Under the pieces are notes generated by a model. The model had not been told where the DNA came from. It worked only from the letters and a program-made list of their open reading frames with translations, and did not search any database. 44,810 bases of DNA, from positions 1 through 44,810 of the forward strand of contig WRIB01000016.1 of assembly GCA_009782955.1 (NCBI GenBank), read 5' to 3'. A program made the position numbers and the translations under genes. This stretch comes from Treponema sp. (GTDB lineage: Bacteria > Spirochaetota > Spirochaetia > Treponematales > Breznakiellaceae). This document shows, one piece after another, positions 1-8,446 of the stretch (position 1 is its first letter; each line of letters opens with the position of its first letter).

Positions 1-168
1 CGTATTGCCTACATTTATGCCTACGGTTATTCCCTCATCCCTGAAATATTCCATTGCCGTTTTGGATGACATTGGCTGAGGGCTTGTTGGCCGAGGGTCA
101 GCTTGAGCGAACATTGTTATGACGCAAAGCGTTCCAAAAATAACAGAAAACCCTATTTTCTTTTTCAT
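1..168 (-). CDS. Secreted glycoside hydrolase, probably GH5 endoglucanase-like (N-terminal fragment)
   Basis: The first 56 codons of a minus-strand gene are visible, and the rest lies beyond the left edge. The ATG at 168-166 follows a GGAGG ribosome site at 176-180. The product opens with a Sec-type signal peptide: a Lys-rich start, a hydrophobic stretch, then a cleavage-like Phe-Ala-Gln. The mature start contains a segment ending G-I-N-V-G-N-T. In GH5 cellulases a similar G-x-N-x-G-N-T-L-D motif opens the catalytic barrel, so a secreted beta-glucan-cleaving enzyme is the best guess. Only the signal peptide and this short motif support it. It is divergent from htpG. Confidence 0.5.
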   Translation of the reverse strand, partial: MKKKIGFSVIFGTLCVITMFAQADPRPTSPQPMSSKTAMEYFRDEGITVGINVGNT

Positions 169-204
169 ACAATTTCCTCCTGAATTGGCCGGTCCTTAAC
201 TATA

Positions 205-210
205 ATTATA
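205..210 (-). promoter_or_regulatory. Possible -10 box for the GH5-like gene
   Basis: A perfect TATAAT on the minus strand lies about 37 bases upstream of the ATG at 168. No good -35 hexamer is visible at 16-18 bases, so this is a weak promoter call. Confidence 0.35.
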
Positions 211-303
211 CCATTTTGGCTTAAAAGGTTCTCGGTATGGAACGAGGATTCCGGTTTCAACCACTCAAAACCCACTAAAGCGGATAGATTGGCTGCCGTA
301 CGC

Positions 304-332
304 TTGTCAAGCCACCTTCCTTTTTATATACT
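304..332 (+). promoter_or_regulatory. Sigma70-type promoter of htpG
   Basis: TTGTCA at 304-309 and TATACT at 327-332 are separated by exactly 17 bases. The predicted transcript start is about 25 bases before the htpG ATG at 363. No CIRCE inverted repeat is present, so HrcA control is not supported by the sequence. Confidence 0.65.
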
Positions 333-362
333 TCAATTATATTCACAGTAGAGGAGTCTCTT

Positions 363-2288
363 ATGGCACAGCACCAATTTCAAACTGAAGTAAGTCAGCT
401 TCTGCACCTGATTATCCATTCCCTCTATTCAAACCGGGAAATCTTTCTGCGCGAGCTGGTATCAAACGCCTCCGATGCGCTGGACAAACTTAAGTATTTA
501 ACGGTGGCGGATGCAGCCTATAAATCCCTTATCCTTGATCCCAGAATCGACATTTCTTTTAATAAAGAAGCAAAAACCCTAACCGTTGCGGACAACGGTA
601 TAGGGATGAACGAAACAGATCTGGAGGAATCCCTGGGAACCATTGCCCGTTCGGGAACAAAGGCTTTTTTGGAAAAGCTCAGCGCCGATGCAAAAAAAGA
701 TTCAAACCTTATCGGCCAGTTTGGCGTGGGTTTTTATTCTGCCTTTATGGCGGCGGACCGTATCGAAGTGATAAGCCGGAAAGCCAACGACGAAAAATCC
801 TGGAAATGGTCGAGCGAGGGCAAGGATAGCTACGAGATAGAAGAGGCTGTAGGGGAAGTTGTGCGCAGCGAACAGGGAACAACGGTGCTGCTCCACCTGA
901 CCGAAGAAGGGCTTGAGTACGCAAACCGCTGGTCTATCGAAGATATCATCAAGCGATATTCCAACCATGTAGCGTTTCCCATCTACCTGACCTACGACGA
1001 AAAAGAATATGACGATAAGGGAAAGGAAAAAGAAAGCAAGACAAAAACCGACCGCATTAATTCCGGCCAGGCAATCTGGAGGCGCTCCAAATCCGAACTG
1101 AAAGAAGAGGACTATACAGAGTTTTACAAGGGCATTGCCCACGGGGACGATGCACCGCTTCACTATATCCACACAAAGGCGGAAGGGACGCAGGAATACG
1201 CAACGCTGTTTTACATTCCCGCAAAAGCGCCTTTTGACATGTACCAGGTTGATTACAAGCCCGGCGTTAAACTCTACGTTAAGCGGGTTTTTATTACCGA
1301 CGACGACAAAGACCTGATGCCCAGCTACCTCCGTTTTGTCCGGGGGGTAATTGATTCGGAAGATCTGCCGCTCAATGTAAGCAGGGAGATACTTCAGCAA
1401 AACAAGATACTAATGAACATAAAAAACGCATCGGTTAAAAAACTCCTGGGGGAATTCAAAGCTCTTGCCGATGCTGCATCTGCTTCCGAAGAAAATAAAA
1501 CAAAATGGGAAACCTTTATTAAGGAATTCAACCGGCCGCTTAAAGAAGGGCTTTACCAGGACTTTGCCAACCGCGAAGCGCTGCAGGAACTGGTTCGCTT
1601 TAAAAGCACCACCGCAGAAGGCTGGACCAGCTTTGCCGACTACCTTACCCGCATGAAGGCCGATCAAAAAAACATCTACTACATTACCGGCGGCGACGAA
1701 AAAACGCTCCGCGCTTCGCCGCTCCTGGAAGCCTACAAAGCCAAAGACCTGGAAGTCCTGCTCATGGATGATGAAATCGACGACATTGTAATTCCTTCGC
1801 TCCACAGTTACCGCAAGGAACTGCCCGGCACGGACGGCAAAATGGAAACCAAAAGCTGGGATCTAAAAGCGGTAAACCGCGCCGGGGCTGACGAAGAATT
1901 GGGAGAAAAGAAAGACAAGGCAGCCGAGAAAGAAGCAAAGCCGGTTATCGAAAAAATCAAAAAGGCACTGGGCGAACGCGTTAAGGATGTTAAACTTTCC
2001 CGCCGCCTTCACGACTCGCCTTCCTGCATTGTCGCCGACGAAAACGATCCGTCCATGCAGATGGCGGCAATGCTTAAGGCAATGGGCCAAACCGATATGC
2101 CGGAAACCAAACCCATCCTGGAAATAAACGGCGACCATCCCATTGTCGTTGCCCTGAAAGACACCGACGACGAAGACCGCATCGCCGACACTGCCGGTGT
2201 ACTGCTGGATCAGGCATTGCTGGTAGAAGGAATAAAACTCAAAGACCCGGCGGATTTTGTAAAAAGGTTAAACCGGCTTTTGTCATGA
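363..2288 (+). CDS. htpG: Molecular chaperone HtpG (Hsp90 family)
   Basis: The 641-residue product has the usual length and architecture of bacterial Hsp90, an ATP-dependent cytoplasmic chaperone that acts as a dimer. The N-terminal GHKL ATPase domain (about residues 1-215) shows the catalytic E in REIFLRELVSNASDALDK, then DNGIGM and GQFGVGFYSAF. The middle domain carries the conserved LPLNVSREILQQ stretch with its ATP-contacting Arg. The C-terminal dimerisation domain runs to a Leu-rich end. A GAGGAG ribosome site precedes the ATG. It is monocistronic, divergent from the GH5-like gene, and followed by a perfect hairpin. Nothing appears truncated. Confidence 0.98.
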   Translation: MAQHQFQTEVSQLLHLIIHSLYSNREIFLRELVSNASDALDKLKYLTVADAAYKSLILDPRIDISFNKEAKTLTVADNGIGMNETDLEESLGTIARSGTKAFLEKLSADAKKDSNLIGQFGVGFYSAFMAADRIEVISRKANDEKSWKWSSEGKDSYEIEEAVGEVVRSEQGTTVLLHLTEEGLEYANRWSIEDIIKRYSNHVAFPIYLTYDEKEYDDKGKEKESKTKTDRINSGQAIWRRSKSELKEEDYTEFYKGIAHGDDAPLHYIHTKAEGTQEYATLFYIPAKAPFDMYQVDYKPGVKLYVKRVFITDDDKDLMPSYLRFVRGVIDSEDLPLNVSREILQQNKILMNIKNASVKKLLGEFKALADAASASEENKTKWETFIKEFNRPLKEGLYQDFANREALQELVRFKSTTAEGWTSFADYLTRMKADQKNIYYITGGDEKTLRASPLLEAYKAKDLEVLLMDDEIDDIVIPSLHSYRKELPGTDGKMETKSWDLKAVNRAGADEELGEKKDKAAEKEAKPVIEKIKKALGERVKDVKLSRRLHDSPSCIVADENDPSMQMAAMLKAMGQTDMPETKPILEINGDHPIVVALKDTDDEDRIADTAGVLLDQALLVEGIKLKDPADFVKRLNRLLS

Positions 2289-2328
2289 TTTAACCACTTC
2301 GCTGTATTATCCGGTTTTCATCTGAGGG

Positions 2329-2357
2329 CTGTTCCAAAATGTCAGATTTTGGAACAG
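2329..2357. terminator. Perfect 12-bp inverted repeat downstream of htpG
   Basis: CTGTTCCAAAAT at 2329-2340 and its exact complement ATTTTGGAACAG at 2346-2357 flank a 5-base loop. A T tract does not follow, so it is either a weak or factor-assisted terminator or a dispersed palindromic element. The core GTTCCAAAA recurs imperfectly near 22590. Confidence 0.45.
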
Positions 2358-2451
2358 TTGCCTTAGATTTACAGGAAAAAGTGGCTTATAGACGCTATTT
2401 CCAGCCAAGAACTGATCAACTATTCTTCCTGCAAGGGTGTGGAAATATTAA

Positions 2452-3543
2452 ATGGTTATACCTTTGGATACGAAAAATAGTTCGCCCTATTTAACATGTT
2501 TTCTCTGTCCCCGTCGCTGCGGAATTAACCGAAATAATACTAATAAACAAAAAGAATATGGATATTGCAGAGAAAGTTCCGTTTTGCATCTGGCTTGTGT
2601 ATCAATTCATAAGGGGGAAGAGCCGCCTATTAGCGGTACAGGAGAAAACAGGAAAGGCTGCGGTTTTACCGGCGGATCGGGAACGATTTTTATCAGCGGT
2701 TGTAACCTTGGTTGTGTTTTTTGTCAGAACTGGCAAATATCTTTAGATTTACCATCAATGTCAAACCTAAAGACGGAGTTTGCTACGCAAACTCCAGGAA
2801 TACAACCACCGGTTATCCATGACCGGTTCCGTTTGGGAAAACCTGTAGAAACCGCAGAATTTGCCCGGGTTTGCCTTGCTTTACAGGAAAAAGGTGCGGA
2901 GAATATCAATATCGTTACCGGAAGTCATGCCGTTCCGGCAATTGTAGAGGGCATTACAGCCGCAAAGGAACAAGGGCTGGTAATACCCGTCCTATGGAAT
3001 TCATCAGCGTATGAATTATCGGAAACGCTGGATTTGCTTGAAACCGTCGTAGATGTCTTTCTTCCGGATATGAAGACCCTGGACAGTGCCATTGCAGGGC
3101 AGTACTTTAATGCCCCGGATTATCCTGTCGTAGCGGCAGCAGCAATCGAAAAAATGCTGGAAATGCGAAAAATTCGCTTCGATGCATCATACCTGGTATC
3201 GGGGGTTATGGTTCGTCATTTGGTATTGCCGGGGTATTTGGAAGCAAGCCGCGAAGTATTACGCTGGTTTGCCGATCATTGCAATGGACGAGCGCTGCTT
3301 TCGCTTATGTTCCAATATACCCCCATAACAAATATGGCAAAAAATGTTCCTGACCGGTACATCACTCAGGAGGAATACGACACCGTGCTGGGTTGGCTGG
3401 GTGAATTCAACATAGAAGACGGCTATTGTCAGGAGTTGGTCCCGGGAAACACTGATTGGCTGCCGGATTTCGGAAAATATAACCCGTTTCCGTCCGAGTT
3501 ATCGATTCCGGTATGGCATTGGAAAAACGGGTTTATTCGATAG
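2452..3543 (+). CDS. Radical SAM protein, PflX / PFL-activase-like
   Basis: This 363-residue cytoplasmic iron-sulphur protein has the radical SAM signature CNLGCVFCQN (C-x3-C-x2-C) near residues 85-94. The cysteines bind the 4Fe-4S cluster that cleaves S-adenosylmethionine. It is preceded by an N-terminal Cys-rich motif (C-x2-C-x3-C, then GYC) typical of the PflX-like group related to pyruvate formate-lyase activating enzymes. The substrate of this group is not established, and glycyl-radical enzyme activation is only an analogy. The ATG follows directly after an in-frame TAA at 2449-2451, so no longer form is possible. The ribosome site is poor. No glycyl-radical enzyme lies nearby in the window. 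Confidence 0.85.
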   Translation: MVIPLDTKNSSPYLTCFLCPRRCGINRNNTNKQKEYGYCRESSVLHLACVSIHKGEEPPISGTGENRKGCGFTGGSGTIFISGCNLGCVFCQNWQISLDLPSMSNLKTEFATQTPGIQPPVIHDRFRLGKPVETAEFARVCLALQEKGAENINIVTGSHAVPAIVEGITAAKEQGLVIPVLWNSSAYELSETLDLLETVVDVFLPDMKTLDSAIAGQYFNAPDYPVVAAAAIEKMLEMRKIRFDASYLVSGVMVRHLVLPGYLEASREVLRWFADHCNGRALLSLMFQYTPITNMAKNVPDRYITQEEYDTVLGWLGEFNIEDGYCQELVPGNTDWLPDFGKYNPFPSELSIPVWHWKNGFIR

Positions 3544-3550
3544 TCTGGTT

Positions 3551-3609
3551 TAATACCCCGCAGTTTGCTGCGGCTGAAAGGACGTTAAGCACGAAAGTGT
3601 ATGGTATTA
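3551..3609. other. Candidate structured intergenic element (multibranch)
   Basis: An outer 7-bp stem, TAATACC at 3551-3557 with GGTATTA at 3603-3609, encloses two hairpins. One is CCGCAG-TTTG-CTGCGG at 3558-3573. The other is CAC-GAAA-GTG at 3590-3599, with a GNRA-type loop. The eleven bases just before it, GTCTGGTTTAA at 3543-3553, recur as the last eleven bases of the window. It could be a transcript end, a dispersed repeat or a small RNA. Confidence 0.4.
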
Positions 3610-3682
3610 GGGAGCTTTATTTAAAAAACCTTCTATGATATAGTAAAATGTTAAATAAAAAAACCCGAAAATCGGTATAGGT

Positions 3683-5842
3683 ATGGGTAAAAATAAAGCT
3701 GTATATGCTCCGGGAGAACTTTCCAAGACCCGGGACAGATTAAAAATTGAACACCTTGATTTAGATGAAGCCAAACGCATGACCAAGTTGCTGGGAGGCG
3801 AAGTCGGCTATGAAAGATCCGAAGACCAGGAAACTGCCCGGAGTAAACAAAAAACACGGAACGAAGTAGTCGAAGTAAATATCGGCGGCCGCAGCAAGCG
3901 CGGACGCCGTATTGATCTTGCTTCGGGCGATGACGAACTTGACAACATGGACTGGAAGGAATACCGCAAAAAGAAAAAAAAGGAGAAAGATGGCGATCCA
4001 TCCGATGATCCATCGGCTTCATTAACATCAAGTTACTGGGAACGGGTTAAAATGGATAAATTCTGCGGCCAGGGGGAATTTGAAATAAAAAGTCCCAGCC
4101 AGGTATTGATTTCCATGCTGTCGATTCTAAGTGAACCTCCCGATAATGTTAATCCTGCTTTTGTAACCAGGCGAATAAACGAATACTATAAACGGATTGA
4201 AACCCTGGTTACCTCTGTTCGGACCCTCCTGCCCCGGAACAATATGAAACGCAACGAAAAACTTAAAAAAGCTTCTCCTTTTGACTTTGCCATACTTGAT
4301 ACGCTTCGCTATTGGAATATTGATTCAATTTCCTCTAATCTTTCCCGGATTCAGACCCGGCCAAGAAATGTTAAAACCGTGGATTTTACGGAAATAGTCC
4401 GGGAAATTTACAAACCCATGTATATACTGGAACAGCTTAATACAGAAACCCATATTAAGGGAGCGTTTAAACTTCTCTACAAAGTTCTTTTTCTGGAAAA
4501 CCCAACTGAGGCCAAAGGAAAGTACCAGGAACTGATACGTACCGCTCTTTATTCGTATAGCATAATTATCCGGGATATAAGATATCAGCTTTATCCCTTG
4601 CTAATGAAACTTGTATCCAATTGCTGGATCCCCTACGAAACATTTTTTCAGGAACGAAGAAACCGAATCCGGGCTTTTCTGCAGGTAACCGAGAAGAACC
4701 GTATCAGTCCTCAAATGGAAAATGCCGCAACTACAGAAGAAGTTACCGAAATAGCCGAAGAGACAGAAGAAGCAAAAACAGCGGAAGAACATCCGGAAAC
4801 CAAGGAAATCTTCGACGAAAGCAACATGGATGAACCGCTAACCGAAGAAGAACGGCAAAAAAAACAGGTACATGAATCGAAAGCAAAAGCCCGGGAAAAA
4901 GGTCTTTCCGCACTGGAAACGCTGTTTCCAAAAGCAGGCTGGGAACGGATTTCTTTGTTCCCTGACTTCTACCCCTATTTTTCAGATGTATTCGCCTTAA
5001 AAAAAGGAGTGGAATTAATTGCTCCAACGGATCCTCTTCAGCAGGTGTATATTTTTTCCCATATTCTTGAAGAATTGTTCTTTGGTCTCCGCTACACGGA
5101 ATTCGGCGTAATCATGGGATCCGACGGAAACCCCGAACGTTTGGATGATTCAATGAACCGTATCATCAACGGCTGGCAGCGAAAACTTGAATCAAGCTTC
5201 GAAAAAGAATACCTGCCGAGGCTGGCAGAATATTGCGGACTTCTTGAAAACACCGCCGAATCAAGAACCAGTAATTATGCCAAACGGCTTGTAAATGAAC
5301 TCCATTGGGCTAAACGATTGTATTTCCTTCCGTACTACAAATTTGAATCGATTATGCCTCCGCCGTTCCAAAAAAACACTACAGAATCGCTTTACCCTGA
5401 AGTCCGTTCCCTCCGGCGTTACCTTACCGCCATAGCCGCCGGAATTGAGCAAAGCAATAAACGCGGCGGCGCCGATAACAGGGCTCCCTGTGATGGCATT
5501 GATAACCCATGGGATCCCTATGTGTTCCAGGTACCCAATCCCGTTTCCAAACGACTTGATCAGATACTTGCCCCAAAAAAACGAAACAATGCTTCACTGA
5601 TATTCTTTACTCTGGCAATCACCGTAGTGCTGGATCAACTATTAAACGATGAAGACAGCTGGGCTTACGGCGATCGATCCGGCGTGTTATTCCGCAGTGA
5701 AAAAGGCGAAGGAGTACGGCCAACATTCAGTGTTGACCATAAAATTGACACTGAACAGCTCTTTAAACAGGAACTAAAAAAACGCCAGGTTGCCGCAGGA
5801 CAGGCGGAAGCACAAAAGAAAGCATCGGAGTTGAATGTATAG
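3683..5842 (+). CDS. Uncharacterised 719-residue protein
   Basis: I do not recognise a characterised domain. The protein is soluble-looking and highly charged, with no signal peptide. It has a Lys/Glu-rich N-terminal third with a basic run around residues 94-103, a helical middle region, then an acidic low-complexity linker rich in Thr and Glu at about residues 345-400. A more globular C-terminal half follows, with a hydrophobic patch at about 640-655 and a Lys/Gln/Ala-rich tail. It stands alone between the radical SAM gene and the convergent efflux operon. The start has only a weak ribosome site (TAGGT). Lineage-restricted conservation in spirochaetes is my inference from its lack of familiar motifs. 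No function is assigned. Confidence 0.8.
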   Translation: MGKNKAVYAPGELSKTRDRLKIEHLDLDEAKRMTKLLGGEVGYERSEDQETARSKQKTRNEVVEVNIGGRSKRGRRIDLASGDDELDNMDWKEYRKKKKKEKDGDPSDDPSASLTSSYWERVKMDKFCGQGEFEIKSPSQVLISMLSILSEPPDNVNPAFVTRRINEYYKRIETLVTSVRTLLPRNNMKRNEKLKKASPFDFAILDTLRYWNIDSISSNLSRIQTRPRNVKTVDFTEIVREIYKPMYILEQLNTETHIKGAFKLLYKVLFLENPTEAKGKYQELIRTALYSYSIIIRDIRYQLYPLLMKLVSNCWIPYETFFQERRNRIRAFLQVTEKNRISPQMENAATTEEVTEIAEETEEAKTAEEHPETKEIFDESNMDEPLTEEERQKKQVHESKAKAREKGLSALETLFPKAGWERISLFPDFYPYFSDVFALKKGVELIAPTDPLQQVYIFSHILEELFFGLRYTEFGVIMGSDGNPERLDDSMNRIINGWQRKLESSFEKEYLPRLAEYCGLLENTAESRTSNYAKRLVNELHWAKRLYFLPYYKFESIMPPPFQKNTTESLYPEVRSLRRYLTAIAAGIEQSNKRGGADNRAPCDGIDNPWDPYVFQVPNPVSKRLDQILAPKKRNNASLIFFTLAITVVLDQLLNDEDSWAYGDRSGVLFRSEKGEGVRPTFSVDHKIDTEQLFKQELKKRQVAAGQAEAQKKASELNV

Positions 5843-5890
5843 GGGAAACCCTAATGTAACAAGCTGAACAATTAATAGCGATGTGTTCAG
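5840..5890. terminator. Short inverted repeats between two convergent genes
   Basis: TAGGG-GAAA-CCCTA at 5840-5853 is followed by CTGAACA at 5864-5870 pairing with TGTTCAG at 5884-5890. The second hairpin overlaps the stop codon of the minus-strand TolC gene. They sit where two convergent transcripts end and may act as a bidirectional terminator, although no strong T tract is present. Confidence 0.35.
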
Positions 5891-7221
5891 TCCAGCAAGA
5901 TTTGCAGTAATTTTTCTTCATCGCCGATTGCCCCAAGAGAGTTGAGTCTTGAAATGCTTTGCAGAAAACCATAACTGGCATTAATAAGGTTGTTCCGGCC
6001 GGTAATGAGCAGAGAAGTTGCTTCCTGAAGATCGGATACAGAACTTTGCGAAAGGCGGTAACGTTCCATTACATGTTCAAAATGTCTTTCTGCATACTCA
6101 AGTGATCGCCGTGATGAAAGAACCGATTCCGCCTGTGTAAATGCGTTTAAGAAGGCGCTTTGCAATTCGGTTTCCAGGGAATTTACAGCGCTGATATAAT
6201 CCAGTACTGCCGAGTCTCTTTCGATCCTGCTTTTTTCTATCCGGTTTGCGGTAACCCAAAAATCAATTGGTATGCTCCCTCTGATCGAAACGCCCCCCGC
6301 GGTTGTATTGGAACGGCCATCGGCAACGGAATAGTGCAGAGTTGTAGAAAAAATTGTAGCGCTAATTGTTGGGGAACAATCCCGTCTTGCAAGGGAAAGA
6401 CTTCTTTCCGCCCTTTGACTGTTAAGCGCAGCCTTCGCAAGTGAGGGATTCGCTGCAACAAGAATTTTAATGAATCTGTCGTATAACATATCGGCTTCTT
6501 CGTCGGAAATACCGGAAAAATACCGGATTACATTTTCGTAAACGCCAAAGTCTATCTGTTCAAGTGTTACCGTTTCTTTAAGACCGGTAAGTGCATTGAA
6601 TCTTGTCATGCAGAGAGCAAGATTCCGCTTGGCCTGATTGCGGGAATTTTCACGTGTTTCCTTGTCAGACAACGCTTTTAGATAATCGCCCTGGTTGATT
6701 ATTCCGTTTGCCTGCCGTATCTCTGCAATGGAAAGAGTCAAGACTGCCGTCTGTAAAGTGGATTCTGCAACTTCCAGATTTGCTGCCGCTTCCAGCACCG
6801 CATAGTAAGCATTATCAACCGCATCAAGCACACTGAAGTACTCGGCCATTGCATCCTTGCGGACACTTTCTGTTGCGATTGATCTGATGGCTTTTTGGAT
6901 AAAGCTTCTTCCGCCTTCAAAAATTATCTGTGTTACGGAAAAAGTGAACCCTGCCGTTAACGTGTCAGCAGGTTTTACAAAATTCCAGTTCCTGCCCAAA
7001 TAACTCATCGAAGCGCTGTAGTCCGCCGAAAGGGAAGGCAGCATGGAATACAGCTGATTTCGTTCATCCAGTATACTGCTGCGGATTGCCATATTGTATT
7101 TGGCAAGACTGCGCGAATTTGCCAGGGCAAGGGCACGCGCCTGTTCCAAATTAATCGACTGGGCAAACAACCCCATACTAAAAAAAACAACTATGCTGAA
7201 TATTAAGATAACTCTTTTCAT
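5887..7221 (-). CDS. TolC-family outer membrane efflux protein
   Basis: The 444-residue product starts with a signal peptide ending near Phe-Ala-Gln. It then shows the repeated amphipathic helical segments of the outer membrane efflux protein family, including the characteristic start SINLEQARALALANSR and a second copy in the C-terminal half. Such proteins form trimeric channels through the outer membrane and periplasm. It is the last gene of the efflux operon. Its ATG lies 7 bases after the permease stop with an AGAGGT ribosome site, so it is very likely the exit duct for the MacAB-like pump encoded just upstream. Confidence 0.93.
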   Translation of the reverse strand: MKRVILIFSIVVFFSMGLFAQSINLEQARALALANSRSLAKYNMAIRSSILDERNQLYSMLPSLSADYSASMSYLGRNWNFVKPADTLTAGFTFSVTQIIFEGGRSFIQKAIRSIATESVRKDAMAEYFSVLDAVDNAYYAVLEAAANLEVAESTLQTAVLTLSIAEIRQANGIINQGDYLKALSDKETRENSRNQAKRNLALCMTRFNALTGLKETVTLEQIDFGVYENVIRYFSGISDEEADMLYDRFIKILVAANPSLAKAALNSQRAERSLSLARRDCSPTISATIFSTTLHYSVADGRSNTTAGGVSIRGSIPIDFWVTANRIEKSRIERDSAVLDYISAVNSLETELQSAFLNAFTQAESVLSSRRSLEYAERHFEHVMERYRLSQSSVSDLQEATSLLITGRNNLINASYGFLQSISRLNSLGAIGDEEKLLQILLD

Positions 7222-7228
7222 AATACCT

Positions 7229-8446
7229 CTATTCGTACCTCAGAGCATCAATTGGATACAAGCGAGCTGCTTTTAACGCCGGGTAGTAACCAAAGATCAC
7301 CCCAACCAGTGCGGCAAACATGGTCGATGCAGCAACAACAAGCGGATTTATTGCCGTAGGAATCCCGGACATTGATACTATCCGGCATGCCAGAAAAGCC
7401 ATGCCGATTCCGATAAGTCCACCCATAAGGCTTAAAATTACCGACTCGGTAAGGAACTGCAAAAGAATGTCCCGCTTGCGGCCGCCAACCGCCATTCTGA
7501 TGCCAATCTCGCGTGTTCGTTCGGTAACCGAAACCAGCATAATGTTCATAATGCCTATTCCTCCTACCAATAGCGAAACCCCGGCTATTGCCGCCAACAG
7601 CGTGGTTAATGTTTTTGATGTTGACTGTGCCATATCAATCATGTCCGCCTGATTCATAATGTCAAAATCGGAAGGAAGCCCATCTGCAATAGTGCGGGAT
7701 TCACGGAGAATCAGTTCGGTTTCTTTTTGCGCCGCTTCCATGTACTCTTTACCGGCAATGCTCATAACAATCATGTTGATATTACGGGAATTGGAAAGCC
7801 GCGTCATTGCGGTATCCAGAGGGACCATAACAATATCATCCTGATCATTACCGTTCATCCCGGCGCCTTTGTTTTCCAAAAGACCGATAACAGTAAAATA
7901 ATTTGTTCCGATTCGTATCTGTCCGGACAGGGCGCTGCTTTCGTCATTAAATAAATTTTTTGCTGTAGTACGGCCCAGTACAGCAACAGTGCTGCGAAGC
8001 CGTAAATCCTCTTCGTCAAAAAAAATACCTTCGTTTACTTTCCAGTTCCGGGCAATAATAAAATCCGGCTCAACCCCCTGAACGGAAACCTGGACATTCC
8101 CTTCACTGCCGGTTACCGTGGCATTTGTCTGTACAACACCGGAAATGGCAGCGGCAAAACTCGATTCATCCCTGATTTTTAGAATGTCTTTTTTGGTAAA
8201 GGCGTTCATTCGCATAGACACTTGCTGTCCGCTGCGATTCGTTTGCCGGCGTGGCATAATTTGCAGTAAATTGGTTCCCATGGCGGTCATTCGCGCTTCT
8301 ATTGCCCGCTGGGAACCTTCGCCCATGGCAACCATTACAATTACCGATCCAACACCGATTATTACACCAAGGGACGTTAAGAGACTCCGCATACGGTTAC
8401 GGAGGATAGAACGGAAACAGGTATGCAAAAGCTGAACAATATTCAT
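7229..8446 (-). CDS. MacB-type ABC transporter permease
   Basis: The gene encodes 405 residues from the ATG at 8446-8444, which overlaps the ATPase stop as ATGA. A longer reading frame reaching 8542 exists only because a 21-bp repeat leaves that frame open, and it is not the likely start. One N-terminal membrane helix (about residues 20-45), a large periplasmic MacB-PCD region, and three C-terminal helices in an FtsX domain are visible. The cytoplasmic coupling motif VTERTREIGIRMAVGGRKRDI is clear. MacB-family permeases are mechanotransmitters that drive periplasmic substrates through a TolC duct rather than moving them across the inner membrane. Substrate unknown. Confidence 0.93.
   Translation of the reverse strand: MNIVQLLHTCFRSILRNRMRSLLTSLGVIIGVGSVIVMVAMGEGSQRAIEARMTAMGTNLLQIMPRRQTNRSGQQVSMRMNAFTKKDILKIRDESSFAAAISGVVQTNATVTGSEGNVQVSVQGVEPDFIIARNWKVNEGIFFDEEDLRLRSTVAVLGRTTAKNLFNDESSALSGQIRIGTNYFTVIGLLENKGAGMNGNDQDDIVMVPLDTAMTRLSNSRNINMIVMSIAGKEYMEAAQKETELILRESRTIADGLPSDFDIMNQADMIDMAQSTSKTLTTLLAAIAGVSLLVGGIGIMNIMLVSVTERTREIGIRMAVGGRKRDILLQFLTESVILSLMGGLIGIGMAFLACRIVSMSGIPTAINPLVVAASTMFAALVGVIFGYYPALKAARLYPIDALRYE

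Noticed and set aside
304-362. CIRCE/HrcA control element before htpG
   Set aside because: No TTAGCACTC-n9-GAGTGCTAA inverted repeat is present; only an ordinary sigma70-type promoter is visible.
702-1400. 232-codon open frame on the minus strand inside htpG
   Set aside because: It is fully antisense to the conserved Hsp90 coding sequence, has no ribosome site and gives a Phe/Val-rich translation typical of a shadow frame.
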